This document shows, piece by piece, positions 53,756 through 63,159 of a DNA stretch of 64,000 nucleotides. The translations under genes were made by a program, and so were the position numbers. The first letter of the stretch is position 1; the number at the start of each line of letters is the position of its first letter. Under the pieces are notes generated by a model, which was not told where the DNA came from, did no database searches, and saw only the letters and a list, made by a program, of their open reading frames with translations. The stretch spans positions 1 through 64,000 of the forward strand of contig NZ_QRGA01000005.1 of assembly GCF_003367175.1 (NCBI RefSeq). Direction: 5' to 3'. Source of the stretch: Trinickia dinghuensis. Lineage in GTDB: Bacteria; Pseudomonadota; Gammaproteobacteria; Burkholderiales; Burkholderiaceae.

Positions 53756-54907
53756 ATGGACGAAAACGTGACGGGCGGCGACTGCGAGCCGCCTACGGAA
53801 GGATCGGGGCACCCCTCGATCGCCGGTCAGGTCGTGCTGGTGCTGCAAGGCGGGGGTGCGCTTGGCGCTTATCAGGCCGGCGTCTATCAGGCGTTGCACG
53901 ATGCCGGCATCGAGCCCGATTGGGTCATCGGCACCTCGATCGGCGCCGTCAACGGCGCGATCATCGCCGGCAATCCCCGCGAGGCCCGGCTCGAAAAGCT
54001 CGATGCGTTTTGGTCGCGCGTCGCTGCCGCGGGCGGCGTGACGTCAGGGTGGCTGCCCACCTTCGACGATTGGTGGCGCCGCGCGTCGATCTTCCTTCAA
54101 GGCATTCCCGCATTCTTCACGCCGTCGCCGTCCGCATGGTGGGCGTTGAACACACCGCTCGGGCGCGAGCATGCCGCGTTCTATTCGACGCAGCCGCTGC
54201 GCGAAACGCTGCACACCCTCGTCGATTTCGACTACCTCGACACGCGCGACGTCCGGCTCACCGTTGGAGCCGTGCAGGTCACCGATGCGCGCATGCGCTA
54301 CTTCACGAATCGCGACGAACGGCTCACGGTCGAGCACGTGATGGCGTCGGCCGCGTTTCCGCCCGGGTTTCCGTCCGTTCAACTCGACGGCGAGTCGTAT
54401 TGGGATGGCGGTATCTATTCGAATACGCCGCTCGAAGCCGTGCTCGACGATCGGCCGCGCCGCAGCTCCGTCATCTTCGCCGTGCAACTGTGGCCCGCGA
54501 GCGGGCGCGAGCCCGAGTCGATCGTCGAAGCGATGGTGCGCCAGCGCGACATCCAGTATTCGAGCCGCGCGCAGAGCCATTTGGAACGTCAACGGCAGAT
54601 TCACCGCCTGCGCCACGTGATCCGTGAACTCGGGCAATACGTCGCGGAGCCGATGCGGGACATGCAGGCTGTGCAGGACCTGCTCGCCTGGGGCTGCGGC
54701 ACCACCATGCAAGTGATCGAACTCGATGCGCCGAGCTTCGGCGACGACGATCTGCACAAGGACATCGACTTCTCGCCGGACGGCATCGCGCGCCGCCGCG
54801 CGGCCGGGTATGAGGACACGCGCCGCATGCTCGAGCGCGCGCCGTGGCGCGAGGCGATGGATCCGATGGAGGGCATCGCCGTTCACCGCGCGGAATCGGG
54901 TGGTTGA
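53756..54907 (+). CDS. Patatin-like phospholipase
   Basis: A 383-residue lipid acyl hydrolase with a Ser-Asp dyad. The oxyanion loop is QGGGALGAYQAGV (residues 31-43), nucleophile Ser61 is in IGTSIGAVNG, and Asp217 is in YWDGGIYSN. It has no signal peptide, so it acts on the cytoplasmic side or is exported otherwise. Its tail (residues 260-340) is the DUF3734-type extension seen in bacterial patatins (RDIQYSSRAQSHLERQRQIH). A strong ribosome site (GGAGAGG) precedes ATG 53756, better than the ATG at 53717. Confidence 0.92.
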   Translation: MDENVTGGDCEPPTEGSGHPSIAGQVVLVLQGGGALGAYQAGVYQALHDAGIEPDWVIGTSIGAVNGAIIAGNPREARLEKLDAFWSRVAAAGGVTSGWLPTFDDWWRRASIFLQGIPAFFTPSPSAWWALNTPLGREHAAFYSTQPLRETLHTLVDFDYLDTRDVRLTVGAVQVTDARMRYFTNRDERLTVEHVMASAAFPPGFPSVQLDGESYWDGGIYSNTPLEAVLDDRPRRSSVIFAVQLWPASGREPESIVEAMVRQRDIQYSSRAQSHLERQRQIHRLRHVIRELGQYVAEPMRDMQAVQDLLAWGCGTTMQVIELDAPSFGDDDLHKDIDFSPDGIARRRAAGYEDTRRMLERAPWREAMDPMEGIAVHRAESGG

Positions 54908-55039
54908 AGGCGGTTGTCCGGTGCTAGGCCGGTGCTCGGGTTCGGCGCTCGCGCGCTTGCATTCGTTCGAAATCTGACACGAACGAAGCTCGGCAAAAAA
55001 TCGTTGTGCGTACAACCGCTTAGCGCTTTCGCGCAGAGC

Positions 55040-55074
55040 TTATCAACAGGTCTTTCAACACAATCTGGGGATAA
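55040..55074. repeat. DnaA-box-like paired element, copy 2
   Basis: TTATCAACA (55040-55048) and TGGGGATAA (55066-55074; TTATCCCCA on the other strand), again 26 bases from start to start and sharing ACAGGTCTTTCAACA with copy 1. It lies between the convergent patatin and dehydratase genes, ending nine bases before the dehydratase stop codon. Confidence 0.65.
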
Positions 55075-55082
55075 CCTTCACC

Positions 55083-56102
55083 TCAGGCCTGCACGCGCTC
55101 GATCTGCGAGGCGAACGTAGCCGGATCGGTATTCGAGCCGCTCAGCAGCACGCCGACGCGTTTGCCCTGCAGCGTCTCGCGCAGCGGGCCGAGCAGGGCC
55201 GCAAGCGGTGCCGCGCAGGCGGGTTCGACGGCGATCTTCAGGCGCGTGAACAGTTTGGCCATTGCGACGCGCAGCGCATCGTCGGAGACCGTGACGATGC
55301 GATCGATATGGCGGCGGCACAGCTCGTAGCTGTATTGCTCGGTGTGGGGCACGGCCAGCGAATCGGCGATCGTGTTCATGGCGCCAGCCCCCATCTTGAC
55401 CGTATGGTTGGCGGCGAAGCTCTTGCTCATGACATCGGCGCCTTCGGGCTCGACGCCGAAGACGTGCACGCGCGCATTGGCCAAGCGCAGCGCCGTGGAG
55501 ACGCCCGCGGCGAGCCCGCCGCCCCCGATCGGCACGATCACGGCATCGAGGTCGGGCGTTTGCGTCGCCCACTCATAGCCGAGCGTGGCCGTGCCGAGCA
55601 CGGTTCGATAGCCGTTGAACGGATGCACGAAGAAGCGGCCTTCCTCGGCTTCGATGCGCCGCACGAGATCGAACGCCTGAGCCGGCGAATCGGCGATGAC
55701 CGTTTCTGCGCGGTAGTGCTCGCACAGCGCGACACGCGCAGCGCTGGTCGTGCGCAGCAAGACGACCTTCGCGCTCACGCCGAGCCGCATCGCCGCATAA
55801 GCGACGGCCGCGGCGTGATTGCCGCTCGACACGCAGGTGACGCCAACGCTGCGCTGCGCGGCGTCGAGCGCGAGCAGATTCGTGAATGCACCACGCGCCT
55901 TGAACGAGCCGCTCGCTTGCAGCAGTTCGAACTTGAAGTTGATCGACGTGCCTTCGAGCGACGGGAAGTCATGGCGCTCGAACACGGGGGTACGCAACAC
56001 CCACGGCGTCAACGCGAAATGCTGCGAGGCAATCGCGTCGAGCGTGGGGATCGGTTCGGCATCGATCGTGCGATTGCTGGGCTGCGGCATGGCGGTGGAC
56101 AT
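55083..56102 (-). CDS. Threonine/serine dehydratase-like PLP enzyme
   Basis: A 339-residue fold-type II PLP enzyme. The PLP lysine is Lys68 in LQASGSFKARGA, SSGNHAAAVAYAA is the cofactor phosphate/substrate loop, and IVPIGGGGLAAGVSTAL is the glycine-rich phosphate cup. There is no C-terminal ACT domain, so it is the catabolic, non-feedback-regulated type. The substrate could be threonine, serine or hydroxyaspartate. A Met four residues in is another possible start. The next gene upstream is argE-like, 66 bases away. Confidence 0.88.
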   Translation of the reverse strand: MSTAMPQPSNRTIDAEPIPTLDAIASQHFALTPWVLRTPVFERHDFPSLEGTSINFKFELLQASGSFKARGAFTNLLALDAAQRSVGVTCVSSGNHAAAVAYAAMRLGVSAKVVLLRTTSAARVALCEHYRAETVIADSPAQAFDLVRRIEAEEGRFFVHPFNGYRTVLGTATLGYEWATQTPDLDAVIVPIGGGGLAAGVSTALRLANARVHVFGVEPEGADVMSKSFAANHTVKMGAGAMNTIADSLAVPHTEQYSYELCRRHIDRIVTVSDDALRVAMAKLFTRLKIAVEPACAAPLAALLGPLRETLQGKRVGVLLSGSNTDPATFASQIERVQA

Positions 56103-56168
56103 GGCTCGGAGCGCGTCGTTCGTGAGTGCGTGAATGATTGATCGATCGAGAAAAAGGGCCTTGGTTCG

Positions 56169-57428
56169 CTAGGCTTGCGCGCCGACCGTCATGCTGTGGA
56201 TGAATTTGCGCAGGAAATCCTCGCATGCGGCGAGCTGCGAGAGCTCGACGAATTCGTTCGGCTTGTGCGCCTGTTCGATATCGCCCGGGCCGCAGACGAT
56301 GCTCGGCACGCCGGCGCGCGCGAACAGTCCGGCCTCGGTGCCGTAGGCCACCTTGCGCGTTTCGCGATTGGCCGTCAGCGCCCGCACGAGTGCCGTGATG
56401 GCCGCTTGTTCCGAGGCGTCGAGCCCCGGCGCCGCGGCGATCTTCGTGAATTCGATGGCCGCGTCGGGGTGCGCTCGGCGCATTTGCGGCAGCAGCGTCT
56501 CGTGCGCGTAGCGCTCGATGCGCGCGAAGATCGTTTCGGGATCGAGCGTCGGCAAGTTGCGGAATTCGAACGCGAAGCGGCACTCCGCCGGCACCGTGTT
56601 GATCGCGTTGCCGCCTTCGATCGTACTCGTTTGCGCGGTCGTGAACGGAACGTCGTAGTGCTCGTCGAACGGGCCGTCGCGGCGCATGGCATCGGCCAGG
56701 TCGCGGATATGGCAGATCAGGCGCGCCGCGTACTCGATCGCATTCAATCCCTTCGGCGTCAGCGACGAATGGGCCGCGTGCCCGCGCACGCAGCAGCGAT
56801 AGGCATTGATGCCCTTGTGCGCGACGATGGGGCGCATGCTCGTCGGCTCGCCGACGATGCATCCATCGGGCTTCAGGCCGCGTTGGACTAGATCTGCAAT
56901 CATGTACGGCGCGCCGTTGCAGCCGATCTCCTCGTCGAACGAGAGCGCGAGGTGAATCGGCTTGGCAAGCCCCACGGCCAGCATCTCCGGCACGAGCGCA
57001 AGTGCGCTGCCGATGAAGCCTTTCATGTCGCAGGTGCCGCGTCCGTAGAGCCGGCCGCCACGCACTTCGGGCTTGAACGGGTCGGTATCCCACGCTTGAC
57101 CGTCGACGGGCACGACATCCGTGTGCCCCGAGAGGACTACGCCACCGTTCGTCGCGCCGTCGTGAGCGGGGATCGTCGCGAACAGGTTCGCCCATTGTCC
57201 GCGGTGATCGTGCGTCAGCGTCGAAACGATCCCGAGCGCCGCGAGCTCATCTCGCACCATCTCGATCAGCCCGAGGTTCGGTACGCGACTCGTTGTATCG
57301 ATCGATACCAAACGCTCGATCCAGGCGAGGCCGAGCGGCGATTGCGAAGCGGGGGCGGGGGAAGCCGAGGCCGGCCGGGATTGCGAGGAGGGCGGGGAAA
57401 ACGGTGCTGTTTCAGCATCCAGCGACAT
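56169..57428 (-). CDS. argE: Acetylornithine deacetylase (M20 family)
   Basis: A 419-residue zinc amidohydrolase of the M20/ArgE family. Metal ligands are seen in SGHTDVVPVDGQ (His), GRGTCDMKGF (Asp), EEIGCNGA (Glu-Glu) and GDIEQAHKPNEFV (His near the end). It removes acetyl from N-acetylornithine in arginine synthesis; a broad N-acyl-amino-acid role is possible since Burkholderiaceae also use ArgJ. The first 30 residues are Ser/Pro/Ala-rich and atypical. It precedes the dehydratase gene in the same direction. Confidence 0.88.
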   Translation of the reverse strand: MSLDAETAPFSPPSSQSRPASASPAPASQSPLGLAWIERLVSIDTTSRVPNLGLIEMVRDELAALGIVSTLTHDHRGQWANLFATIPAHDGATNGGVVLSGHTDVVPVDGQAWDTDPFKPEVRGGRLYGRGTCDMKGFIGSALALVPEMLAVGLAKPIHLALSFDEEIGCNGAPYMIADLVQRGLKPDGCIVGEPTSMRPIVAHKGINAYRCCVRGHAAHSSLTPKGLNAIEYAARLICHIRDLADAMRRDGPFDEHYDVPFTTAQTSTIEGGNAINTVPAECRFAFEFRNLPTLDPETIFARIERYAHETLLPQMRRAHPDAAIEFTKIAAAPGLDASEQAAITALVRALTANRETRKVAYGTEAGLFARAGVPSIVCGPGDIEQAHKPNEFVELSQLAACEDFLRKFIHSMTVGAQA

Positions 57429-57582
57429 GACGAAGCTCCAGCCTTTAAGTGGCTCCGATCATACCGAAAAATTCGGGAAGACCCCAAGCAATGCCGCGGA
57501 TTTGCGCTTGTGCAGTGCGCCATTGTGCGCGCGCAAAACGGCTGGGATGGGGCGCCCCGATCCGTCGATCGCGCCGCGCCCC

Positions 57583-57601
57583 GGGCCGGTAAAACCGGCC
57601 C
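57583..57601. repeat. GC-rich hairpin after mfd
   Basis: GGGCCGGT-AAA-ACCGGCCC, 23 bases after the mfd stop. No T tract follows on the minus strand, so it may only slow polymerase or protect the end of the message. Confidence 0.4.
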
Positions 57602-57623
57602 CGCCGCGAACGGCCGCGCTTGA

Positions 57624-60600
57624 TTAGCGCGCCGCTGCCCCCGCGCTTTGCCGCCCCGGCGCGCCGAGCGCGCGCAGCGATTCCTTGACGGTCGCGAGCC
57701 GCACGGACAGGTCCGGGCTGCGCGTTTCGATGCGCAGCTTGTCTTGTCCCGCGAGCTTGATGTGCTTGTGCTTCTGCACCATCTCGATGATGCGCATCGC
57801 GTCGATCGGCGGGTTCGGCACGAACTGCAGGCTGATTGCCGCTTCCCCGGCATCGATCTTCGAGATGCCGAGCGGTTTCGCGGCCAGCCGCAGCCGATGC
57901 GTTTCGACGAGCGCGTGCGCTTGCGCGGGCAGCTTGCCGAAGCGATCGATCAGCTCTTCCTGGATATCGTCGATCGAATCGCTCGTCTCGCAGCTGGCCA
58001 AGCGCTTGTAGATCGACAGGCGCTCCTGCACGTCGCCGCAGTAGTCGGCCGGCAGAATCGCGGGCGCGTGCAGATTGATTTCGGTGGTTGCGGCGAGCGG
58101 CGCCGTGAGGTCCGGTTCCTTCCCGTTCTTGAGTGCCTTCACGGCGTCGGCCAGCATGTCCGAATAAAGCTGGAAGCCGATCTCGTGGATCTCGCCCGAT
58201 TGTTTGTCCCCGAGCACCTCGCCCGTGCCGCGAATCTCGAGGTCGTGCATCGCGAGGTAGAAGCCCGAGCCGAGTTCCTCCATCTGCTGAATCGCTTCGA
58301 GCCGCCGCTGCGCCTGTTTCGTCAGACCCTGCGGGTCGTGCACGAGCAGGTAGGCATAGGCTTGGTGATGCGAGCGTCCCACACGCCCTCGTAGCTGATG
58401 CAGCTGGGCGAGGCCGAACTTGTCGGAGCGGTGAATGATGATCGTGTTCGAGCTCGGGACGTCGATGCCGGTCTCGATGATGGTTGTGCAAAGCAGCACG
58501 TTGGCGCGCTGCGCCACGAAGTCTCGCATGACGCGTTCGAGTTCGCGCTCGTGCATTTGACCGTGCGCCACGGCGATGCGCGCCTCGGGCACGAGCGTCT
58601 CGAGCATCGCGCGGCGATTCTCGATCGTTTCGACCTCGTTGTGCAGGAAGTAGACCTGGCCGCCGCGCTTCAGCTCGCGCAGCATCGCCTCGCGAATGAC
58701 GCCGTCTTCCTCGCGCCGCACGAAGGTTTTGATGGCCAGCCGCTTTTGCGGCGCCGTCGCAATGACCGAGAAATCGCGCAGCCCTTCGAGCGCCATGCCG
58801 AGCGTGCGCGGAATCGGCGTGGCGGTGAGCGTGAGCACGTCGACTTCCGCGCGCAGCGCTTTGAGCGCTTCCTTCTGGCGTACGCCGAACCGGTGTTCCT
58901 CGTCGATGATGACGAGGCCCAGCCGCTTGAAGCGCACGTCCGACGAGAGCAGCTTGTGCGTGCCGATGACGATGTCGACCGAGCCGTCGTTGATCTGCTC
59001 GACGGCGGTGTTCACTTCCTTCGTCGATTTGAAGCGCGAGAGTTCCGCGATGCGCACGGGCCAATCGGCGAAGCGGTCGGTGAAGGTTTGCGTGTGCTGT
59101 TCGGCGAGCAGGGTGGTGGGCGAAAGCAGTGCGACCTGCTTGCCTGCCATCACGGCGATGAACGCGGCGCGCAGCGCGACTTCGGTCTTGCCGAAGCCGA
59201 CGTCGCCGCACACGAGCCGGTCCATCGGCCGGCCTGCCGTCATGTCGCCGATCACCGACGCGATGGCCGCGGCCTGGTCGGGCGTTTCCTCGAAGCCGAA
59301 GCTCTCGGCGAATTTCGTGTAATCGCGCGGGTCGAGCTTGAACGCGTGTCCTTCGCGCGCGGCGCGGCGGGCATAGAGATTCAGCAGTTCGGCCGCCGTA
59401 TCGCGGATCTGCTGCGCGGCTTTGCGCTTCGCTTTTTCCCACTGGCCCGAGCCGAGCGCGTGCAGCGGGGCGCTTTCGGGATCCGCGCCGCTATAGCGCG
59501 AGATCACGTGCAACTGCGCGACGGGCACGTACAGCTTGCTGTCGCTCGCGTATTCGAGATGCAGAAACTCGGTTTCGCCCTCGCCGAGATCCATCGTGAC
59601 GAGGCCCATGTAGCGGCCGATGCCGTGCTGCGCGTGCACCACGGGATCGCCGACCTTCAGTTCCGACAGGTCGCGCACCATTGAATCGACGCTGCTGGCC
59701 TGCTCTTGGCGGCGGCGCCCGGCGCGGCGCGCGAGCGCGCCGTAGAGCTCGGTTTCGGTGACGATCGCGATGCCGTTCGCGGGCAGCAAGAAGCCGGCTG
59801 TCAACGGCGCGACGCCGAGCGTGAAGCGCTCCTCGCTCGTGAGCCAATCCTCGTAGCTATCGACTTGCGCGGGGCGCAGGCCGTGCTCCGCGAACAACTG
59901 CGCGATCGTCTCGCGCCGGCCGGCCGACTCGGCCGCGACCAGCACCCGCCGCTCGCCGCTCTCGACATAGCGGCGCAGCGCGAGGACGGGATCCTCGGCG
60001 TGACGATCGATCGCCAGCACCGGCAGGGCCGTGGACCACGCGCCGCCGCCGTTCGTCGGCAGCACGAGGCGCGCGAACGGCTTGGCGAGCGTGTAGAAAT
60101 CGTCGTCGGACAAGAAGAGGCGCTCGGGATCGAGAATCGGCCGCTCCCGGTCGTGCGACAGGAAGTTGTACCGCTGCTTCGTATCGGCCGTGAAGCGGCG
60201 GATCGCGCCGTCCAGATCGCCGACGAAAGCCAGGTGCGCATCCTCGGGGAGGTAGTGAAAGAGGGTGGCCGTTTCCTCGAAGAACAGCGGCAGGTAGTAC
60301 TCGATGCCCGCCGAGGGGACGCCGTTGCCGATGTCCTTGTAGATCGAGGAGCGGCTCGGGTCGCCCTCGAACACTTCGCGCCAGCGGCTGCGGAAGGCCG
60401 TGCGGGCCGCTTCGTCGAACGGAAACTCGCGCCCGGGCAGCAGGCGCACGTCGCGTACAGGATAGAGGCTGCGCTGCGTATCGGGATCGAATGCGCGAAT
60501 CGAGTCGACCTGATCGTCGAACAAGTCGATCCGGTAGGGCAACGGCGAGCCCATCGGAAAGAGGTCGAGCAGCGAGCCGCGCACGCAGTATTCGCCTGGG

Positions 60601-61121
60601 CGTACGACCTGGCTCACATGCTCGTAGCCGGCCAGCGTCAGCTGCGCCTTCAGCTTGGCCTCGTCGAGCCGCTCGCCTTGCGAGAACGAAAACGTGTAGG
60701 CGGCCAGGAACGCCGCGGGCGGCATCCGGTACAGCGCCGTCGTGGCCGGCACCAGCAGGATGTCGCAACGCCCTGCGCCGAGGTCGTGCAGCGTCGCCAG
60801 CCGTTCGGAGACGAGGTCCTGGTGCGGGGAGAAGGTGTCGTACGGCAGCGTCTCCCAGTCCGGCAGCAGGCGCACGCGCGCGTCCGGAGCGAACCAGGGG
60901 ATCTCCTGCGCCAGGCGCTGGGCGTCGACGGCGCTCGCGCAGACGACGGCGGTCAGCGGATGCTGCCCCTTCGCCGCCTGGGCACGTGCCGCTTCGCTGT
61001 AGCGCGCGATCAGCAGGGCATCGGACGAGCCGTGGGTGCCGTCGAACGCAAAGCGCTGACCGGCTTTGACGAGTGCGAGCGGCAGATTGGGCGAGGCGGA
61101 CGAGGTGGCGGATTGCGGCAT
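57624..61121 (-). CDS. mfd: Transcription-repair coupling factor
   Basis: Mfd, 1165 residues: it displaces stalled RNA polymerase and recruits UvrAB. The UvrB-like N-terminal modules (PDWETLPYDTFSPHQD), the RNA-polymerase-interacting domain (KVGDPVVHAQHGIGRYMG, near residue 495), and the RecG-like translocase with Walker A GDVGFGKTEVALRA, DEEHRFG and the TRG motif near the end of the helicase are all present. A C-terminal TRCF domain follows. The ATG at 61121 gives the expected length; earlier starts at 61181 and 61193 (TTG) add 20-24 residues. A TATAAT box on the minus strand (61256-61261) is a probable promoter. Confidence 0.96.
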   Translation of the reverse strand: MPQSATSSASPNLPLALVKAGQRFAFDGTHGSSDALLIARYSEAARAQAAKGQHPLTAVVCASAVDAQRLAQEIPWFAPDARVRLLPDWETLPYDTFSPHQDLVSERLATLHDLGAGRCDILLVPATTALYRMPPAAFLAAYTFSFSQGERLDEAKLKAQLTLAGYEHVSQVVRPGEYCVRGSLLDLFPMGSPLPYRIDLFDDQVDSIRAFDPDTQRSLYPVRDVRLLPGREFPFDEAARTAFRSRWREVFEGDPSRSSIYKDIGNGVPSAGIEYYLPLFFEETATLFHYLPEDAHLAFVGDLDGAIRRFTADTKQRYNFLSHDRERPILDPERLFLSDDDFYTLAKPFARLVLPTNGGGAWSTALPVLAIDRHAEDPVLALRRYVESGERRVLVAAESAGRRETIAQLFAEHGLRPAQVDSYEDWLTSEERFTLGVAPLTAGFLLPANGIAIVTETELYGALARRAGRRRQEQASSVDSMVRDLSELKVGDPVVHAQHGIGRYMGLVTMDLGEGETEFLHLEYASDSKLYVPVAQLHVISRYSGADPESAPLHALGSGQWEKAKRKAAQQIRDTAAELLNLYARRAAREGHAFKLDPRDYTKFAESFGFEETPDQAAAIASVIGDMTAGRPMDRLVCGDVGFGKTEVALRAAFIAVMAGKQVALLSPTTLLAEQHTQTFTDRFADWPVRIAELSRFKSTKEVNTAVEQINDGSVDIVIGTHKLLSSDVRFKRLGLVIIDEEHRFGVRQKEALKALRAEVDVLTLTATPIPRTLGMALEGLRDFSVIATAPQKRLAIKTFVRREEDGVIREAMLRELKRGGQVYFLHNEVETIENRRAMLETLVPEARIAVAHGQMHERELERVMRDFVAQRANVLLCTTIIETGIDVPSSNTIIIHRSDKFGLAQLHQLRGRVGRSHHQAYAYLLVHDPQGLTKQAQRRLEAIQQMEELGSGFYLAMHDLEIRGTGEVLGDKQSGEIHEIGFQLYSDMLADAVKALKNGKEPDLTAPLAATTEINLHAPAILPADYCGDVQERLSIYKRLASCETSDSIDDIQEELIDRFGKLPAQAHALVETHRLRLAAKPLGISKIDAGEAAISLQFVPNPPIDAMRIIEMVQKHKHIKLAGQDKLRIETRSPDLSVRLATVKESLRALGAPGRQSAGAAAR

Positions 61122-61255
61122 GACGAAGGGCGTGCGGCCTAGCTTGTGAAGTGGCGAAAGCCCCGACTGCAGGGCAGGCATGGGGCCGGGCAATGGGCTT
61201 TCGAGCGCCCGGCGGCAGGTCGAACGACGAACGGGCTGCCGGGAGCAAAGCGCCT

Positions 61256-61261
61256 ATTATA
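61256..61261 (-). promoter_or_regulatory. Consensus -10 box upstream of mfd
   Basis: TATAAT on the minus strand. The position 17 bases upstream reads AGTCAA, a poor -35, so the promoter may need help or be moderate. The predicted start point is near 61249. Confidence 0.5.
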
Positions 61262-61313
61262 AAATCCGTCGTCCATTTTTGACTGGCGGCCTTACCAAGC
61301 CGATTCCGATTTC

Positions 61314-62018
61314 GTGACTTCCCGCTTCTTCGCCCTGATTCCTTGCGCGGGCACCGGCAGCCGTTCGGGCGCGCCGATGCCCAAACAATACCGCTCCGTC
61401 GCCGGCCGCGAACTGCTGTATTTCACGCTGGCCGCGTTCGACGCCTGCGAGGAACTCGCGCAAACGCTCGTCGTGATTTCGCCCGACGACACCCATTTCG
61501 ATGCGCGGCGCTTTGCGCCGCTGCGCTTTGCCGTGCGTCCTTGCGGAGGCGCGTCGAGGCAGGCGTCGGTTCGGGGCGGGCTCGATGCGCTGGTCGAACT
61601 CGGCGCAACCGACGACGACTGGGTGCTCGTGCACGACGCGGCCCGGCCCGGTATTACGCCCGAACTGATCCGCTCGCTGATCGCGGCGCTGGCGAACGAC
61701 GACGTGGGCGGCATCATGGCGCTGCCGGTGGCCGATACGCTCAAGCGCGTCGACGTCCCGCACGGCGACCGGATCGCGCGCACCGAGTCCCGCAATGGGC
61801 TGTGGCAAGCGCAAACGCCGCAGATGTTCCGGATCGGCATGCTGCGCGAGGCGATTGCGCGGGCCGAACTCGACGGCCACGATCTGACCGACGAGGCGAG
61901 CGCGATCGAATGGCTCGGCCATGCGCCGCGTCTCGTGCGAGGCAGCTTGCGCAACTTCAAGGTCACGTATCCCGAGGATTTCGCGCTGGCCGAAGCCATT
62001 TTGAAGCAGTTCCCCTAA
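61314..62018 (+). CDS. ispD: 2-C-methyl-D-erythritol 4-phosphate cytidylyltransferase
   Basis: Third enzyme of the non-mevalonate isoprenoid pathway, using CTP. The 234-residue protein starts [20 protein letters not shown], the CTP-binding loop, and has [19 protein letters not shown] and [15 protein letters not shown]. The start is GTG at 61314; no ATG precedes the conserved part. It diverges from mfd and lies 22 bases before ispF. Confidence 0.97.
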   Translation: MTSRFFALIPCAGTGSRSGAPMPKQYRSVAGRELLYFTLAAFDACEELAQTLVVISPDDTHFDARRFAPLRFAVRPCGGASRQASVRGGLDALVELGATDDDWVLVHDAARPGITPELIRSLIAALANDDVGGIMALPVADTLKRVDVPHGDRIARTESRNGLWQAQTPQMFRIGMLREAIARAELDGHDLTDEASAIEWLGHAPRLVRGSLRNFKVTYPEDFALAEAILKQFP

Positions 62019-62040
62019 CAATCGGCAGTGAGACTTGCAA

Positions 62041-62532
62041 ATGAATTTCAGAATCGGACAAGGCTATGACGTGCACGCACTGGTGCCGGGCCGGCCGCTC
62101 ATCATCGGCGGCGTGACGGTGCCCTACGAGCGCGGCCTGCTCGGCCACTCCGACGCCGACGTGCTGCTGCACGCCGTGACCGACGCGCTGTTCGGCGCGG
62201 CCGGGCTCGGCGACATCGGCCGTCACTTCCCCGATACCGACAAGCGCTTCGCGGGCGCGGACAGCCGCGTGCTGCTGCGCGAATGCGCGGCGCGGATCAA
62301 GCAGGCCGGGTTTGCGATCGTGAACGTCGACAGCACGGTCATCGCCCAAGCGCCGAAGCTCGCGCCGCACATCGAGGCGATGCGCGCGAATATCGCCGAG
62401 GATTTGGGATTGCCCGCCGCCCGCGTGAACGTGAAAGCGAAGACGAACGAGAAGCTCGGCTATCTCGGGCGCGGCGAGGGCATCGAGGCGCAAGCCGCCG
62501 TGCTGCTCGACGCCGCGGGCGAGGGGGCCTGA
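62041..62532 (+). CDS. ispF: 2-C-methyl-D-erythritol 2,4-cyclodiphosphate synthase
   Basis: Next-but-one isoprenoid step after IspD. The 163-residue protein has zinc ligands Asp10, His12 (GQGYDVHAL) and His44 ([11 protein letters not shown]), and the motif [19 protein letters not shown] near the C-terminus. It forms a trimer. The ATG at 62041 is preferred over a TTG two codons upstream. The stop lies two bases from the stop of the convergent ahpD gene. Confidence 0.97.
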   Translation: MNFRIGQGYDVHALVPGRPLIIGGVTVPYERGLLGHSDADVLLHAVTDALFGAAGLGDIGRHFPDTDKRFAGADSRVLLRECAARIKQAGFAIVNVDSTVIAQAPKLAPHIEAMRANIAEDLGLPAARVNVKAKTNEKLGYLGRGEGIEAQAAVLLDAAGEGA

Positions 62533-62534
62533 CG

Positions 62535-63062
62535 TTACTTGCCTTCCGCGGCGAGCACCTGCGCCGCTGCGTTGACGACGGCGGCGATGCGGCCGACGTC
62601 GCGCAGCTGCTGCACCGACATGCCTTGTTCGTTCTTGAGCAGCGCGAAGTGCGACTTCACGCAGAAGTGGCACTTGCCGACGATCGACGCCGCCAGCGCA
62701 TACATCTCGAAACGGCGCTTGTCGACGCCGCCGTGCGACGCGTAGGCGCCCATGCGCAGCTCGGCGCGCTGCGTCTTCAGATCGGCATCGTCGGCCATTT
62801 CGACGAACGGATACCAGACGTTGTTCATCCCCATCAGCGCGGCAGCCGTTTGGGCGCCGTTCACTTCCTCGGGCGAGAGCACGCCGGCCGAGCGGATCGC
62901 CTCGACGATCGTGCGGCTCTTCGCGGCGAACGCGGCCGCCAGCGCGACGGCGACGGCATCGTTGCCCTCGAGCGACGAACGCACGATCGTGCCGTCCAGG
63001 TTCAGGCGAATGTCCTTCGCGTAGTCGGGAATAAGCTCCTTAATCGCAGCCACGAATTCCAT
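62535..63062 (-). CDS. ahpD: Alkylhydroperoxidase AhpD
   Basis: A 175-residue AhpD/carboxymuconolactone-decarboxylase-family protein. The catalytic CxxC is Cys131-His-Phe-Cys134 in VGKCHFCVKSH, with the conserved His and Glu of the proton-relay set nearby. In this family AhpD reduces AhpC, with electrons from a lipoyl protein. It lies 97 bases after ahpC in the same direction, but a terminator stands between, so its expression may be lower than that of ahpC. Confidence 0.95.
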   Translation of the reverse strand: MEFVAAIKELIPDYAKDIRLNLDGTIVRSSLEGNDAVAVALAAAFAAKSRTIVEAIRSAGVLSPEEVNGAQTAAALMGMNNVWYPFVEMADDADLKTQRAELRMGAYASHGGVDKRRFEMYALAASIVGKCHFCVKSHFALLKNEQGMSVQQLRDVGRIAAVVNAAAQVLAAEGK

Positions 63063-63086
63063 TGTTTTCTCCTATCGCTGAATCGA

Positions 63087-63124
63087 TAAAAAAGCCCGCC
63101 GGCTTAAAAGAGCATAGCGGGCTT
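63087..63124 (-). terminator. Terminator/attenuator between ahpC and ahpD
   Basis: AAGCCCGC (63117-63124) and GCGGGCTT (63092-63099), read on the minus strand, around a 17-base loop, followed by a run of T (63087-63091 on the other strand). It lies just before the ahpD start and would end most ahpC transcripts, leaving partial read-through. Confidence 0.75.
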
Positions 63125-63159
63125 CGAGCCAGGGGCCGCTACACGGCCGCTGCTAGCTA

